NCBI RefSeq assembly: GCF_022682495.2 | Contig: NW_026527293.1 | Coordinates: forward strand, 24,945 to 88,944 | Source of the DNA: Desmodus rotundus | Taxonomy: Eukaryota > Chordata > Mammalia > Chiroptera > Phyllostomidae | DNA: 64,000 bases | Direction: 5' to 3' | Shown here: positions 47,475 through 60,064 of the stretch, piece by piece | Position numbering within the stretch: the stretch's first letter is position 1 | How the letters are laid out: each line of letters starts with the position of its first letter | Program-made: the position numbers and the translations under genes | Notes under the pieces: model-generated | What the model was told of the DNA's origin: nothing | The model's database searches: none | Seen by the model: the letters and a program-made list of their open reading frames with translations, nothing else

Positions 47475-48443
47475 CATTCACCTGCGGCGAACCCGGGCCC
47501 AGTTGAGCAAGATCAGGCCCCAGGGCAGGAGCCTGGGGAAGCATCTGGAGCCCTGGTGCCCAGGGCTGGGGAATTTCCCGGGGGCTCTCTCGTGGTCCAG
47601 GTGCCCTCTCTCGCCCGTGGAGTGCCCACGCCATTCCTTAACCACCGCAGGACACCTGCATCCCGAGATAAGCGGCCCTGTGCCTCCAGGGGGCTCGGAC
47701 ACATGGGGCGGGGGTGCCAGTAAATGGCCTATGTGGAGGCAATCCCGCAGACACCACCGTCCAGTCACCACCACCCCGAAGATCCCCCTGTTCTTCCATC
47801 CGTAAAGGGATCCCCCTTTACGGATGGAAGAACAGGGGGGAGGCCCCCAGGAGATGGCTTTTGTCCGAGCCGGGGCTGGCCAGTTTCGGGCCCAGACTCG
47901 GAACCCCGCATGCGCACCCAGGCCCCTCCACCACAAGCCTCACTCGGGGCAACATGCCCCACCCTTGAGTAACCAGGCCAGGTTCCCAGGTTCCCTGGGC
48001 ACGTGACCCGGGAAACGGAAGCCCTTCCTGCCACCAGAGGACCTCACATTTTCCCCTGGCCACACTTCCCAGCAGTTCTCCCGCCCCCGCATAGGCAGAG
48101 TGCCCAGGGAGGACCTGGGGACCTGGGGCCAGGGCTCGGCCCAGCCACGGTTATGCGCCAGGTGAAGAGGGCCAGGGCGGGCGGTCCCCACCACCGTGGA
48201 AGGGTTCTCCAGGGGCGACTCAGGCCTGCGCCCCGCCTGGGCCCCTAAGAGTCTTGCTTTGGCTCAAACTGCCCCACCCTGCCCCGAGGTGTCAAACTTG
48301 GACCCACCTGCCTCCACTCTCTAATATCTGCCCTAAACTACTCGAGAAGGGACTGTGACCAGTGCGACTTCGGTCCCCCAGCGCTCCAAGGCCCCTCCCA
48401 ATAAACGCATCCAAGGTCTCGGGTCCTTGGTGTCCGCCAATGA
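47475..48443 (+). repeat. Repeat unit 50 (type 2)
   Basis: Standard type 2 body with gaagcatctgg. Ends with the linked cagggctcggcccagcc and cccctcccaataa. Confidence 0.97.
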
Positions 48444-49412
48444 CATTCACCTGCGGCGAACCCGGGCCCAGTTGAGCAAGATCAGGCCCCAGGGCAGGAG
48501 CCTGGGGAAGCATCTGGAGCCCTGGTGCCCAGGGCTGGGGAATTTCCCGGGGGCTCTCTCGTGGTCCAGGTGCCCTCTCTCGCCCGTGGAGTGCCCACGC
48601 CATTCCTTAACCACCGCAGGACACCTGCATCCCCAGATAAGCGGCCCTGTGCCTCCAGGGGGCTCGGACACATGGGGCGGGGGTGCCAGTAAATGGCCTA
48701 TGTGGAGGCAATCCCGCAGACACCACCGTCCAGTCACCACCACCCCGAAGATCCCCCTGTTCTTCCATCCGTAAAGGGATCCCCCTTTACGGATGGAAGA
48801 ACAGGGGGGAGGCCCCCAGGAGATGGCTTTTGTCCGAGCCGGGGCTGGCCAGTTTCGGGCCCAGACTCGGAACCCCGCATGCGCACCCAGGCCCCTCCAC
48901 CACAAGCCTCACTCGGGGCAACATGCCCCACCCTTGAGTAACCAGGCCAGGTTCCCAGGTTCCCTGGGCACGTGACCCGGGAAACGGAAGCCCTTCCTGC
49001 CACCAGAGGACCTCACATTTTCCCCTGGCCACACTTCCCAGCAGTTCTCCCGCCCCCGCATAGGCAGAGTGCCCAGGGAGGACCTGGGGACCTGGGGCCA
49101 GGGCTGGGCCCCGCCACGGTTATGCGCCAGGTGAAGAGGGCCAGGGCGGGCGGTCCCCACCACCGTGGAAGGGTTCTCCAGGGGCGACTCAGGCCTGTGC
49201 CCCGCCTGGGCCCCTAAGAGTCTTGCTTTGGCTCAAACTGCCCCACCCTGCCCCGAGGTGTCAAACTTGGACCCACCTGCCTCCACTCTCTAATATCTGC
49301 CCTAAACTACTCGAGAAGGGACTGTGACCAGTGCGACTTCGGTCCCCCAGCGCTCCAAGGCCCCCCCCAATAAACGCATCCAAGGTCTGGGGTCCTTGGT
49401 GTCCACCAATGA
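48444..49412 (+). repeat. Repeat unit 51 (type 2)
   Basis: Catccccag with agggggctcgg. Ends with cctgtgccccg and the gtgtccaccaatg boundary. Confidence 0.97.
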
Positions 49413-50381
49413 CATTCACCTGCGGCGAACCCGGGCCCAGTTGAGCAAGATCAGGCCCCAGGGCAGGAGCCTGGGGAAGCATCTGGAGCCCTGGTGCCCA
49501 GGGCTGGGGAATTTCCCGGGGGCTCTCTCGTGGTCCAGGTGCCCTCTCTCGCCCGTGGAGTGCCCACGCCATTCCTTAACCACCGCAGGACACCTGCATC
49601 CCGAGATAAGCGGCCCTGTGCCTCCAGGGGGCTCGGACACATGGGGCGGGCGTGCCAGTAAATGGCCTATGTGGAGGCAATCCCGCAGACACCACCGTCC
49701 AGTCACCACCACCCCGAAGATCCCCCTGTTCTTCCATCCGTAAAGGGATCCCCCTTTACGGATGGAAGAACAGGGGGGAGGCCCCCAGGAGATGGCTTTT
49801 GTCCGAGCCGGGGCTGGCCAGTTTCGGGCCCAGACTCGGAACCCCGCATGCGCACCCAGGCCCCTCCACCACAAGCCTCACTCGGGGCAACATGCCCCAC
49901 CCTTGAGTAACCAGGCCAGGTTCCCAGGTTCCCTGGGCACGTGACCCGGGAAACGGAAGCCCTTCCTGCCACCAGAGGACCTCACATTTTCCCCTGGCCA
50001 CACTTCCCAGCAGTTCTCCCGCCCCCGCATAGGCAGAGTGCCCAGGGAGGACCTGGGGACCTGGGGCCAGGGCTCGGCCCAGCCACGGTTATGCGCCAGG
50101 TGAAGAGGGCCAGGGCGGGCGGTCCCCACCACCGTGGAAGGGTTCTCCAGGGGCGACTCAGGCCTGCGCCCCGCCTGGGCCCCTAAGAGTCTTGCTTTGG
50201 CTCAAACTGCCCCACCCTGCCCCGAGGTGTCAAACTTGGACCCACCTGCCTCCACTCTCTAATATCTGCCCTAAACTACTCGAGAAGGGACTGTGACCAG
50301 TGCGACTTCGGTCCCCCAGCGCTCCAAGGCCCCTCCCAATAAACGCATCCAAGGTCTCGGGTCCTTGGTGTCCGCCAATGA
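49413..50381 (+). repeat. Repeat unit 52 (type 2)
   Basis: Private ggggcgggcgtgcc shortens the GC-box G-run. Ends with cagggctcggcccagcc and cccctcccaataa. Confidence 0.97.
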
Positions 50382-51350
50382 CATTCACCTGCGGCGAACC
50401 CGGGCCCAGTTGAGCAAGATCAGGCCCCAGGGCAGGAGCCTGGGGAAGCATCTGGAGCCCTGGTGCCCAAGGCTGGGGAATTTCCCGGGGGCTCTCTCGT
50501 GGTCCAGGTGCCCTCTCTCGCCCGTGGAGTGCCCACCCCATTCCTTAACCACCGCAGGACACCTGCATCCCGAGATAAGCGGCCCTTTGCCTCCAGGGGC
50601 CTCGGACACATGGGGCGGGGGTGCCAGTAAACGGCCTACGTGGAGGCAAACCCGCAGACACCACCGTCCAGTCACCACCACCCCGAAGATCCCCCTGTTC
50701 TTCCATCCGTAAAGGGATCCCCCTTTACGGATGGAAGAACAGGGGGGAGGCCCCCAGGAGATGGCTTTTGTCCGAGCCGGGGCGGGCCAGTTTCGGGCCC
50801 AGACTCGGAACCCCTCATGCGCACCCAGGCCCCTCCACCACAAGCCTCACTCGGGGCAACATGCCCCACCCTTGAGTAACCAGGCCAGGTTCCCAGGTTT
50901 CCTGGGTACATGACCCGGGAAACGGAAGCCCTTCATGCCACCAGAGGACCTCACATTTTCCCCTGGCCACACTTCCCAGCAGTTCTCCCGCCCCCGCATA
51001 GGCAGAGTGCCCAGGGAGGACCTGGGGACCTGGGGCCAGGGCTGGGCCCCGCCACGGTTATGCGCCAGGTGAAGAGGGCCAGGGCGGGCGATCCCCACCA
51101 CCGTGGAAGGGTTCTCCAGGGGCGACTCAGGCCTGCGCCCCGCCTGGGCCCCTAAGAGTCTTGCTTTGGCTCAAACTGCCCCACCCTGCCCCGAGGTGTC
51201 AAACTTGGACCCACCTGCCTCCACTCTCTAATATCTGCCCTAAACTACTCGAGAAGGGACTGTGACCAGTGCGACTTCGGTCCCTCAGCGCTCCAAGGCC
51301 CCCCCCAATAAACGCATCCAAGGTCTGGGGTCCTTGGTGTCCGCCAATGA
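50382..51350 (+). repeat. Repeat unit 53 (type 4)
   Basis: Cccaccccattcc, aacccctcatgcg, cccttcatgcc. Private gtgcccaaggc, ggggcgggccag, cctgggtacatgacc and ggcgatcccc. Confidence 0.97.
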
Positions 51351-52317
51351 CATTCACCTGCGGCGAACCCGGGCCCAGTGAGCAAGATCAGGCCCCAGGG
51401 CAGGAGCCTGGGGAAGCATCTGGAGCCCTGGTGCCCAGGGCTGGGGAATTTCCCGGGGGCTCTCTCGTGGTCCAGGTGCCCTCTCTCGCCCGTGGAGAGC
51501 CCACGCCATTCCTTAACCACCGCAGGACACCTGCATCCCGAGATAAGCGGCCCTTTGCCTCCAGGGGCCTCGGACACATGGGGCGGGGGTGCCAGTAAAC
51601 GGCCTACGTGGAGGCAAACCCGCAGACACCACCGTCCAGTCACCACCACCCCGAAGATCCCCCTGTTCTTCCATCCGTAAAGGGATCCCCCTTTACGGAT
51701 GGAAGAACAGGGGGAGGCCCCCAGGAGATGGCTTTTGTCCGAGCCGGGGCTGGCCAGTTTCGGGCTCAGACTCGGAACCCCGCATGCGCACCCAGGCCCC
51801 TCCACCACAAGCCTCACTCGGGGCAACATGCCCCACCCTTGAGTAACCAGGCCAGGTTCCCAGGTTCCCTGGGCACATGACCCGGGAAACGGAAGCCCTT
51901 CCTGCCACCAGAGGACCTCACATTTTCCCCTGGCCACACTTCCCAGCAGTTCTCCCGCCCCCGCATAGGCAGAGTGCCCAGGGAGGACCTGGGGACCTGG
52001 GGCCAGGGCTGGGCCCCGCCACGGTTATGCGCCAGGTGAAGAGGGCCAGGGCGGGCGGTCCCCACCACCGTGGAAGGGTTCTCCAGGGGCGACTCAGGCC
52101 TGCGCCCCGCCTGGGCCCCTAAGAGTCTTGCTTTGGCTCAAACTGCCCCACCCTGCCCCGAGGTGTCAAACTTGGACCCACCTGCCTCCACTCTCTAATA
52201 TCTGCCCTAAACTACTCGAGAAGGGACTGTGACCAGTGCGACTTCGGTCCCCCAGCGCTCCAAGGCCCCCCCCAATAAGCGCATCCAAGGTCTCGGGTCC
52301 TTGGTGTCCGCCAATGA
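51351..52317 (+). repeat. Repeat unit 54 (type 4, 967 bp)
   Basis: Two single-base deletions: cccagtgagc near the start and aacagggggagg (five Gs instead of six) just after the hairpin. The 26-bp arms remain intact. Private gtggagagccc and ttcgggctcag. Cacatgacc. Confidence 0.97.
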
Positions 52318-53286
52318 CATTCACCTGCGGCGAACCCGGGCCCAGTTGAGCAAGATCAGGCCCCAGGGCAGGAGCCTGGGGAAGCATCTGGAGCCCTGGT
52401 GCCCAGGGCTGGGGAATTTCCTGGGAGCTCTCTCGTGGTACAGGTGCCCTCTCTCGCCCGTGGAGTGCCCACGCCATTCCTTAACCACCGCAGGACACCT
52501 GCATCCCGCGATAAGCGGCCCTGTGCCTCCAGGGGGCTCGGACACATGGGGCGGGGGTGCCAGTAAATGGCCTATGTGGAGGCAAACCCGCAGACACCAC
52601 CGTCCAGTCACCACCACCCCGAAGATCCCCCTGTTCTTCCATCCGTAAAGGGATCCCCCTTTACGGATGGAAGAACAGGGGGGAGGCCCCCAGGAGATGG
52701 CTTTTGTCCGAGCCGGGGCTGGCCAGTTTCGGGCCCAGACTCGGAACCCCGCATGCGCACCCAGGCCCCTCCACCACAAGCCTCACTCGGGGCAACATGC
52801 CCCACCCTTGAGTAACCAGGCCAGGTTCCCAGGTTTCCTGGGCACGTGACCCGGGAAACGGAAGCCTTTCCTGCCACCAGAGGACCTCACATTTTCCCCT
52901 GGCCACACTTCCCAGCAGTTCTCCCGCCCCCGCATAGGCAGAGTGCCCAGGGAGGACCTGGGGACCTGGGGCCAGGGCTGGGCCCCGCCACGGTTATGCG
53001 CCAGGTGAAGAGGGCCAGGGCGGGCGGTCCCCACCACCGTGGAAGGGTTCTCCAGGGGCGACTCAGGCCTGCGCCCCGCCTGGGCCCCTAAGAGTCTTGC
53101 TTTGGCTCAAACTGCCCCACCCTGCCCCGACGTGTCAAACTTGGACCCACCTGCCTCCACTCTCTAATATCTGCCCTAAACTACTCCATAAGGGACTGTG
53201 ACCAGTGCGACTTCGGTCCCTCAACGCTCCAAGGCCCCCCCCAATAAACGCATCCAAGGTCTCGGGTCCTTGGTGTCCCCCAATGA
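52318..53286 (+). repeat. Repeat unit 55 (type 3)
   Basis: Gtggtacagg and catcccgcgat as in units 19 and 26. Private tttcctgggagctc and gaagcctttcctgcc. Ends with ctccataag and tccctcaacgc, again as units 19 and 26, and a private gtgtcccccaatg. Confidence 0.97.
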
Positions 53287-54254
53287 CATTCACCTGCGGC
53301 GAACCCGGGCCCAGTGAGCAAGATCAGGCCCCAGGGCAGGAGCCTGGGGAAGCATCTGGAGCCCTGGTGCCCAGGGCTGGGGAATTTCCCGGGGGCTCTC
53401 TCGTGGTCCAGGTGCCCTCTCTCGCCCGTGGAGTGCCCACGCCATTCCTTAACGACCGCAGGACACCTGCATCCCGAGATAAGCGGCCCTTTGCCTCCAG
53501 GGGCCTCGGACACATGGGGCGGGGGTGCCAGTAAACGGCCTACGTGGAGGCAAACCCGCAGACACCACCGTCCAGTCACCACCACCCCGAAGATCCCCCT
53601 GTTCTTCCATCCGTAAAGGGATCCCCCTTTACGGATGGAAGAACAGGGGGGAGGCCCCCAGGAGATGGCTTTTGTCCGAGCCGGGGCTGGCCAGTTTCGG
53701 GCCCAGACTCGGAACCCCGCATGCGCACCCAGGCCCCTCCACCACAAGCCTCACTCGGGGCAACATGCCCCACCCTTGAGTAACCAGGCCAGGTTCCCAG
53801 GTTCCCTGGGCACATGACCCGGGAAACGGAAGCCCTTCCTGCCACCAGAGGACCTCACATTTTCCCCTGGCCACACTTCCCAGCAGTTCTCCCGCCCCCG
53901 CATAGGCAGAGTGCCCAGGGAGGACCTGGGGACCTGGGGCCAGGGCTGGGCCCCGCCACGGTTATGCGCCAGGTGAAGAGGGCCAGGGCGGGCGGTCCCC
54001 ACCACCGTGGAAGGGTTCTCCAGGGGCGACTCAGGCCTGCGCCCCGCCTGGGCCCCTAAGAGTCTTGCTTTGGCTCAAACTGCCCCACCCTGCCCCGAGG
54101 TGTCAAACTTGGACCCACCTGCCTCCACTCTCTAATATCTGCCCTAAACTACTCGAGAAGGGACTGTGACCAGTGCGACTTCGGTCCCCCAGCGCTCCAA
54201 GGCCCCCCCCAATAAGCGCATCCAAGGTCTCGGGTCCTTGGTGTCCGCCAATGA
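53287..54254 (+). repeat. Repeat unit 56 (type 4, 968 bp)
   Basis: Cccagtgagc but standard tctctcgcccg. Private cttaacgaccgc. Cacatgacc with cccttcctgcc. Ends with ccaataagcgc. Confidence 0.97.
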
Positions 54255-55223
54255 CATTCACCTGCGGCGAACCCGGGCCCAGTTGAGCAAGATCAGGCCC
54301 CAGGGCAGGAGCCTGGGGAAGCATCTGGAGCCCTGGTGCCCAGGGCTGGGGAATTTCCCGGGGGCTCTCTCGTGGTACAGGTGCCCTCTCTCGCCCGTGG
54401 AGTGCCCACACCATTCCTTAACCACCGCAGGACACCTGCATCCCCAGATAAGCGGCCCTGTGCCTCCAGGGGGCTCGGACACAAGGGGCGGGGGTGCCAG
54501 TAAATGGCCTATGTGGAGGCAAACCCGCAGACACCACCGTCCAGTCACCACCACCCCGAAGATCCCCCTGTTCTTCCATCCGTAAAGGGATCCCCCTTTA
54601 CGGATGGAAGAACAGGGGGGAGGCCCCCAGGAGATGGCTTTTGTCCGAGCCGGGGCTGGCCAGTTTCGGGCCCAGACTCGGAACCCCGCATGCGCACCCA
54701 GGCCCCTCCACCACAAGCCTCACACGGGGCAACATGCCCCACCCTTGAGTAACCAGGCCAGGTTCCCAGGTTTCCTGGGCACGTGACCCGGGAAACGGAA
54801 GCCCTTCCTGCCACCAGAGGACCTCACATTTTCCCCTGGCCACACTTCCCAGCAGTTCTCCCGCCCCCGCATAGGCAGAGTGCCCAGGGAGGACCTGGGG
54901 ACCTGGGGCCAGGGCTGGGCCCCGCCACGGTTATGTGCCAGGTGAAGAGGGCCAGGGCGGGCGGTCCCCACCACCGTGGAAGGTTTCGCCAGGGGCGACT
55001 CAGGCCTGCGCCCCGCCTGGGCCCCTAAGAGTCTTGCTTTGGCTCAAACTGCCCCACCCTACCCCGACGTGTCAAACTTGGACCCACCTGCCTCCACTCT
55101 CTAATATCTGCCCTAAACTACTCCAGAAGGGACTGTGACCAGTGCGACTTCGGTCCCTCAGCGCTCCAAGGCCCCCCCCAATAAACGCATCCAAGGTCTC
55201 GGGTCCTTGGTGTCCGCCAATGA
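54255..55223 (+). repeat. Repeat unit 57 (type 3)
   Basis: Gtggtacagg with catccccag. Many private changes: cccacaccattcc, ggacacaagggg, cctcacacgggg, gttatgtgcc, aaggtttcgcc and accctaccccg. Confidence 0.97.
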
Positions 55224-56191
55224 CATTCACCTGCGGCGAACCCGGGCCCAGTTGAGCAAGATCAGGCCCCAGGGCAGGAGCCTGGGGAAGCATCTGGAGC
55301 CCTGGTGCCCAGGGCTGGGGAATTTCCCGGGGGCTCTCTCATGGTCCAGGTGCCCTCTCTCGCCCGTGGAGTGCCCACCCCATTCCTTAACCACCGCAGG
55401 ACACCTGCATCCCGAGATAAGCGGCCCTGTGCCTCCAGGGGGCTCGGACACATGGGGCGGGGGTGCCAGTACACGGCCTACGTGGAGGCAAACACGCAGA
55501 CACCACCGTCCAGTCACCACCACCCCGAAGATCCCCCTGTTCTTCCATCCGTAAAGGGATCCCCCTTTACGGATGGAAGAACAGGGGGGAGGCCCCCAGG
55601 AGATGGCTTTTGTCCGAGCCGGGGCTGGCCAGTTTCGGGCCCAACACGGAACCCCGCATGCGCACCCAGGCCCCTCCACCACAAGCCTCACTCGGGGCAA
55701 CATGCCCCACCCTTGAGTAACCAGGCCAGGTTCCCAGGTTCCCTGGGCACGTGACCCGGGAAACGGAAGCCCTTCCTGCCACCAGAGGACCTCACATTTT
55801 CCCCTGGCCACACTTCCCAGCAGTTCTCCCGCCCCCGCATAGGCAGAGTGCCCAGGGAGGACCTGGGGACCTGGGGCCAGGGCTGGGCCCAGCCACGGTT
55901 ATGCGCCAGGTGAAGAGGGCCAGGGCGGGCGGTCCCCACCACCGTGGAAGGGTTCTCCAGGGGCGACTCAGGCCTGCGCCCCGCCTGGGCCCCTAAGAGT
56001 CTTGCTTTGGCTCAAACTGCCCCACCCTGCCCCGAGGTGTCAAACTTGGACCCACCTGCCTCCACTCTCTAATATCTGCCCTAAACTACTCGAGAAGGGA
56101 CTGTGACCAGTGCGACTTCGGTCCCCCAGCGCTCCAAGGCCCCCCCCAATAAACGCATCCAAGGTCTCGGGTCCTTGGTGTCCGCCAATGA
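55224..56191 (+). repeat. Repeat unit 58 (type 1h, 968 bp)
   Basis: One base short: gggcccaacacgg replaces gggcccagactcgg. Tctcatggtcc is private; cccaccccattcc with agggggctcgg. First of the run 58-65 with gggcccagcc. Confidence 0.97.
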
Positions 56192-57157
56192 CATTCACCT
56201 GCGGCGAACCCGGGCCCAGTTGAGCAAGATCAGGCCCCAGGGCAGGAGCCTGGGGAAGCATCTGGAGCCCTGGTGCCCAGGGCTGGGGAATTTCCCGGGG
56301 GCTCTCTCGTGGTCCAAGTGCCCTCTCTCTCCCGTGGAGTGCCCACGCCATTCCTTAACCACCGCAGGACACCTGCATCCCGAGATAAGCGGCCCTGTGC
56401 CTCCAGGCGGCTCGGACACATGGGGCGGGGGTGCCAGTAAATGGCCTATGTGGAGGCAAACCCGCAGACACCACCGTCCAGTCACCACCACCCCGAAGAT
56501 CCCCCTGTTCTTCCATCCGTAAAGGGATCCCCCTTTACGGATGGAAGAACAGGGGGGAGGCCCCCAGGAGATGGCTTTTGTCCGAGCCGGGGCTGGCCAG
56601 TTTCGGGCCCAGACTCGGAACCCCGCATGCGCACCCAGGCCCCTCCACCACAAGCCTCACTCGGGGCAACATGCCCCACCCTTGAGTAACCAGGCCAGGT
56701 TCCCAGGTTCCCTGGGCACGTGACCCGGGAAACGGAAGCCCTTCCTGCCACCAGAGGACCTCACATTTTCCCCTGGCCACACTTCCCAGCAGTTCTCCCG
56801 CCCCGCATAGGCAGAGTGCCCAGGGAGGACCTGGGGACCTGGGGCCAGGGCTGGGCCCAGCCACGGTTATGCGCCAGGTGAAGAGGGCCAGGGCGGGCGG
56901 TCCCCACCACCGTGGAAGGTTCTCCAGGGGCGACTCAGGCCTGCGCCCCGCCTGGGCCCCTAAGAGTCTTGCTTTGGCTCAAACTGCCCCACCCTGCCCC
57001 GAGGTGTCAAACTTGGACCCACCTGCCTCCACTCTCTAATATCTGCCCTAAACTACTCGAGAAGGGACTGTGACCAGGCGACTTCGGTCCCCCAGCGCTC
57101 CAAGGCCCCCCCCAATAAACGCATCCAAGGTCTGGGGTCCTTGGTGTCCGCCAATGA
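56192..57157 (+). repeat. Repeat unit 59 (type 3, 966 bp)
   Basis: The shortest unit. Three separate single-base deletions fall in its last third: ctcccgccccgc, tggaaggttctcc and gaccaggcgac. Also gtccaagtgcc, tctctctcccg and ccaggcggctcgg, which breaks the first CTCF-like match. Confidence 0.97.
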
Positions 57158-58126
57158 CATTCACCTGCGGCGAACCCGGGCCCAGTTGAGCAAGATCAGG
57201 CCCCAGGGCAGGAGCCTGGGGAAGCATCTGGAGCCCTGGTGCCCAGGGCTGGGGAATTTCCCGGGGGCTCTCTCGTGGTCCAGGTGCCCTCTCTCGCCCG
57301 TGGAGTGCCCACGCCATTCCTCAACCACCGCAGGACACCTGCATCCCCAGATAAGCAGCCCTGTGCCTCCAGGGGCCTCGGACACATGGGGCGGGGGTGC
57401 CAGTAAACGGCCTACGTGGAGGCAAACCCGCAGACACCACCGTCCAGTCACCACCACCCCGAAGATCCCCCTGTTCTTCCATCCGTAAAGGGATCCCCCT
57501 TTACGGATGGAAGAACAGGGGGGAGGCCCCCAGGAGATGGCTTTTGTCCGAGCCGGGGCTGGCCAGTTTCGGGCCCAGACTCGGAACCCCGCATGCGCAC
57601 CCAGGCCCCTCCACCACAAGCCTCACTCGGGGCAACATGCCCCACCCTTGAGTAACCAGGCCAGGTTCCCAGGTTCCCTGGGCACGTGACCCGGGAAACG
57701 GAAGCCCTTCCTGCCACCAGAGGACCTCACATTTTCCCCTGGCCACACTTCCCAGCAGTTCTCCCGCCCCCGCATAGGCAGAGTGCCCAGGGAGGACCTG
57801 GGGACCTGGGGCCAGGGCTGGGCCCAGCCACGGTTATGCGCCAGGTGAAGAGGGCCAGGGCGGGCGGTCCCCACCACCATGGAAGGATTCTCCAGGGGCG
57901 ACTCAGGCCTGCGCCCCGCCTGGGCCCCTAAGAGTCTTGCTTTGGCTCAAACTGCCCCACCCTGCCCCGAGGTGTCAAACTTGGACCCACCTGCCTCCAC
58001 TCTCTAATATCTGCCCTAAACTACTCGAGAAGGGACTGTGACCAGTGCGACTTCGGTCCCCCAGCGCTCCAAGGCCCCCCCCAATAAACGCATCCAAGGT
58101 CTGGGGTCCTTGGTGTCCGCCAATGA
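57158..58126 (+). repeat. Repeat unit 60 (type 4)
   Basis: Tcaaccacc, catccccag, aggggcctcgg. Private taagcagccc and caccatggaaggattctcc. Confidence 0.97.
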
Positions 58127-59095
58127 CATTCACCTGCGGCGAACCCGGGCCCAGTTGAGCAAGATCAGGCCCCAGGGCAGGAGCCTGGGGAAGCATCTGG
58201 AGCCCTGGTGCCCAGGGCTGGGGAATTTCCCGGGGGCTCTCTCGTGGTCCAGGTGCCCTCTCTCGCCCGTGGAGTGCCCACGCCATTCCTTAACCACCGC
58301 AGGACACCTGCATCCCCAGATAAGCGGCCCTGTGCCTCCAGGGGCCTCGGACACATGGGGCGGGGGTGCCAGTACACGGCCTACGTGGAGGCAAACCCGC
58401 AGACACCACCGTCCAGTCACCACCACCCCGAAGATCCCCCTGTTCTTCCATCCGTAAAGGGATCCCCCTTTACGGATGGAAGAACAGGGGGGAGGCCCCC
58501 AGGAGATGGCTTTTGTCCGAGCCGGGGCTGGCCAGTTTCGGGCCCAGACTCGGAACCCCGCATGCGCACCCAGGCCCCTCCACCACAAGCCTCACTCGGG
58601 GCAACATGCCCCACCCTTGAGTAACCAGGCCAGGTTCCCAGGTTCCCTGGGCACGTGACCCGGGAAACGGAAGCCCTTCCTGCCACCAGAGGACCTCACA
58701 TTTTCCCCTGGCCACACTTCCCAGCAGTTCTCCCGCCCCCGCATAGGCAGAGTGCCCAGGGAGGACCTGGGGACCTGGGGCCAGGGCTGGGCCCAGCCAC
58801 GGTTATGCGCCAGGTGAAGAGGGCCAGGGCGGGCGGTCCCCACCACCGTGGAAGGGTTCTCCAGGGGCGACTCAGGCCTGCGCCCCGCCTGGGCCCCTAA
58901 GAGTCTTGCTTTGGCCCAAACTGCCCCACCCTGCCCCGAGGTGTCAAACTTGGACCCACCTGCCTCCACTCTCTAATATCTGCCCTAAACTACTCGAGAA
59001 GGGACTGTGACCAGTGCGACTTCGGTCCCCCAGCGCTCCAAGGCCCCCCCCAATAAACGCATCCAAGGTCTCGGGTCCTTGGTGTCCGCCAATGA
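58127..59095 (+). repeat. Repeat unit 61 (type 1)
   Basis: Catccccag and aggggcctcgg. Its end carries tttggcccaaac, shared only with unit 62. Confidence 0.97.
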
Positions 59096-60064
59096 CATTC
59101 ACCTGCGGCGAACCCGGGCCCAGTTGAGCAAGATCAGGCCCCAGGGCAGGAGCCTGGGGAAGCATCTGGAGCCCTGGTGCCCAGGGCTGGGGAATTTCCC
59201 GGGGGCTCTCTCGTGGTCCAGGTGCCCTCTCTCGCCCGTGGAGTGCCCACCCCATTCCTTAACCACCGCAGGACACCTGCATCCCGAGATAAGCGGCCCT
59301 GTGCCTCCAGGGGGCTCGGACACATGGGGCGGGGGTGCCAGTAAACGGCCTACGTGGAGGCAAACCCGCAGACACCACCGTCCAGTCACCACCACCCCGA
59401 AGATCCCCCTGTTCTTCCATCCGTAAAGGGATCCCCCTTTACGGATGGAAGAACAGGGGGGAGGCCCCCAGGAGATGGCTTTTGTCCGAGCCGGGGCTGG
59501 CCAGTTTCGGGCCCAGACTCGGAACCCCGCATGCGCACCCAGGCCCCTCCACCACAAGCCTCACTCGGGGCAACATGCCCCACCCTTGAGTAACCAGGCC
59601 AGGTTCCCAGGTTCCCTGGGCACGTGACCCGGGAAACGGAAGCCCTTCCTGCCACCAGAGGACCTCACATTTTCCCCTGGCCACACTTCCCAGCAGTTCT
59701 CCCGCCCCCGCATAGGCAGAGTGCCCAGGGAGGACCTGGGGACCTGGGGCCAGGGCTGGGCCCAGCCACGGTTATGCGCCAGGTGAAGAGGGCCAGGGCG
59801 GGCGGTCCCCACCACCGTGGAAGGGTTCTCCAGGGGCGACTCAGGCCTGCGCCCCGCCTGGGCCCCTAAGAGTCTTGCTTTGGCCCAAACTGCCCCACCC
59901 TGCCCCGAGGTGTCAAACTTGGACCCACCTGCCTCCACTCTCTAATATCTGCCCTAAACTACTCGAGAAGGGACTGTGACCAGTGCGGCTTCGGTCCCCC
60001 AGCGCTCCAAGGCCCCTCCCAATAAACGCATCCAAGGTCTCGGGTCCTTGGTGTCCGCCAATGA
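59096..60064 (+). repeat. Repeat unit 62 (type 4)
   Basis: Cccaccccattcc combined with agggggctcgg. Tttggcccaaac as in unit 61. Ends with gtgcggcttcgg and cccctcccaataa. Confidence 0.97.
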
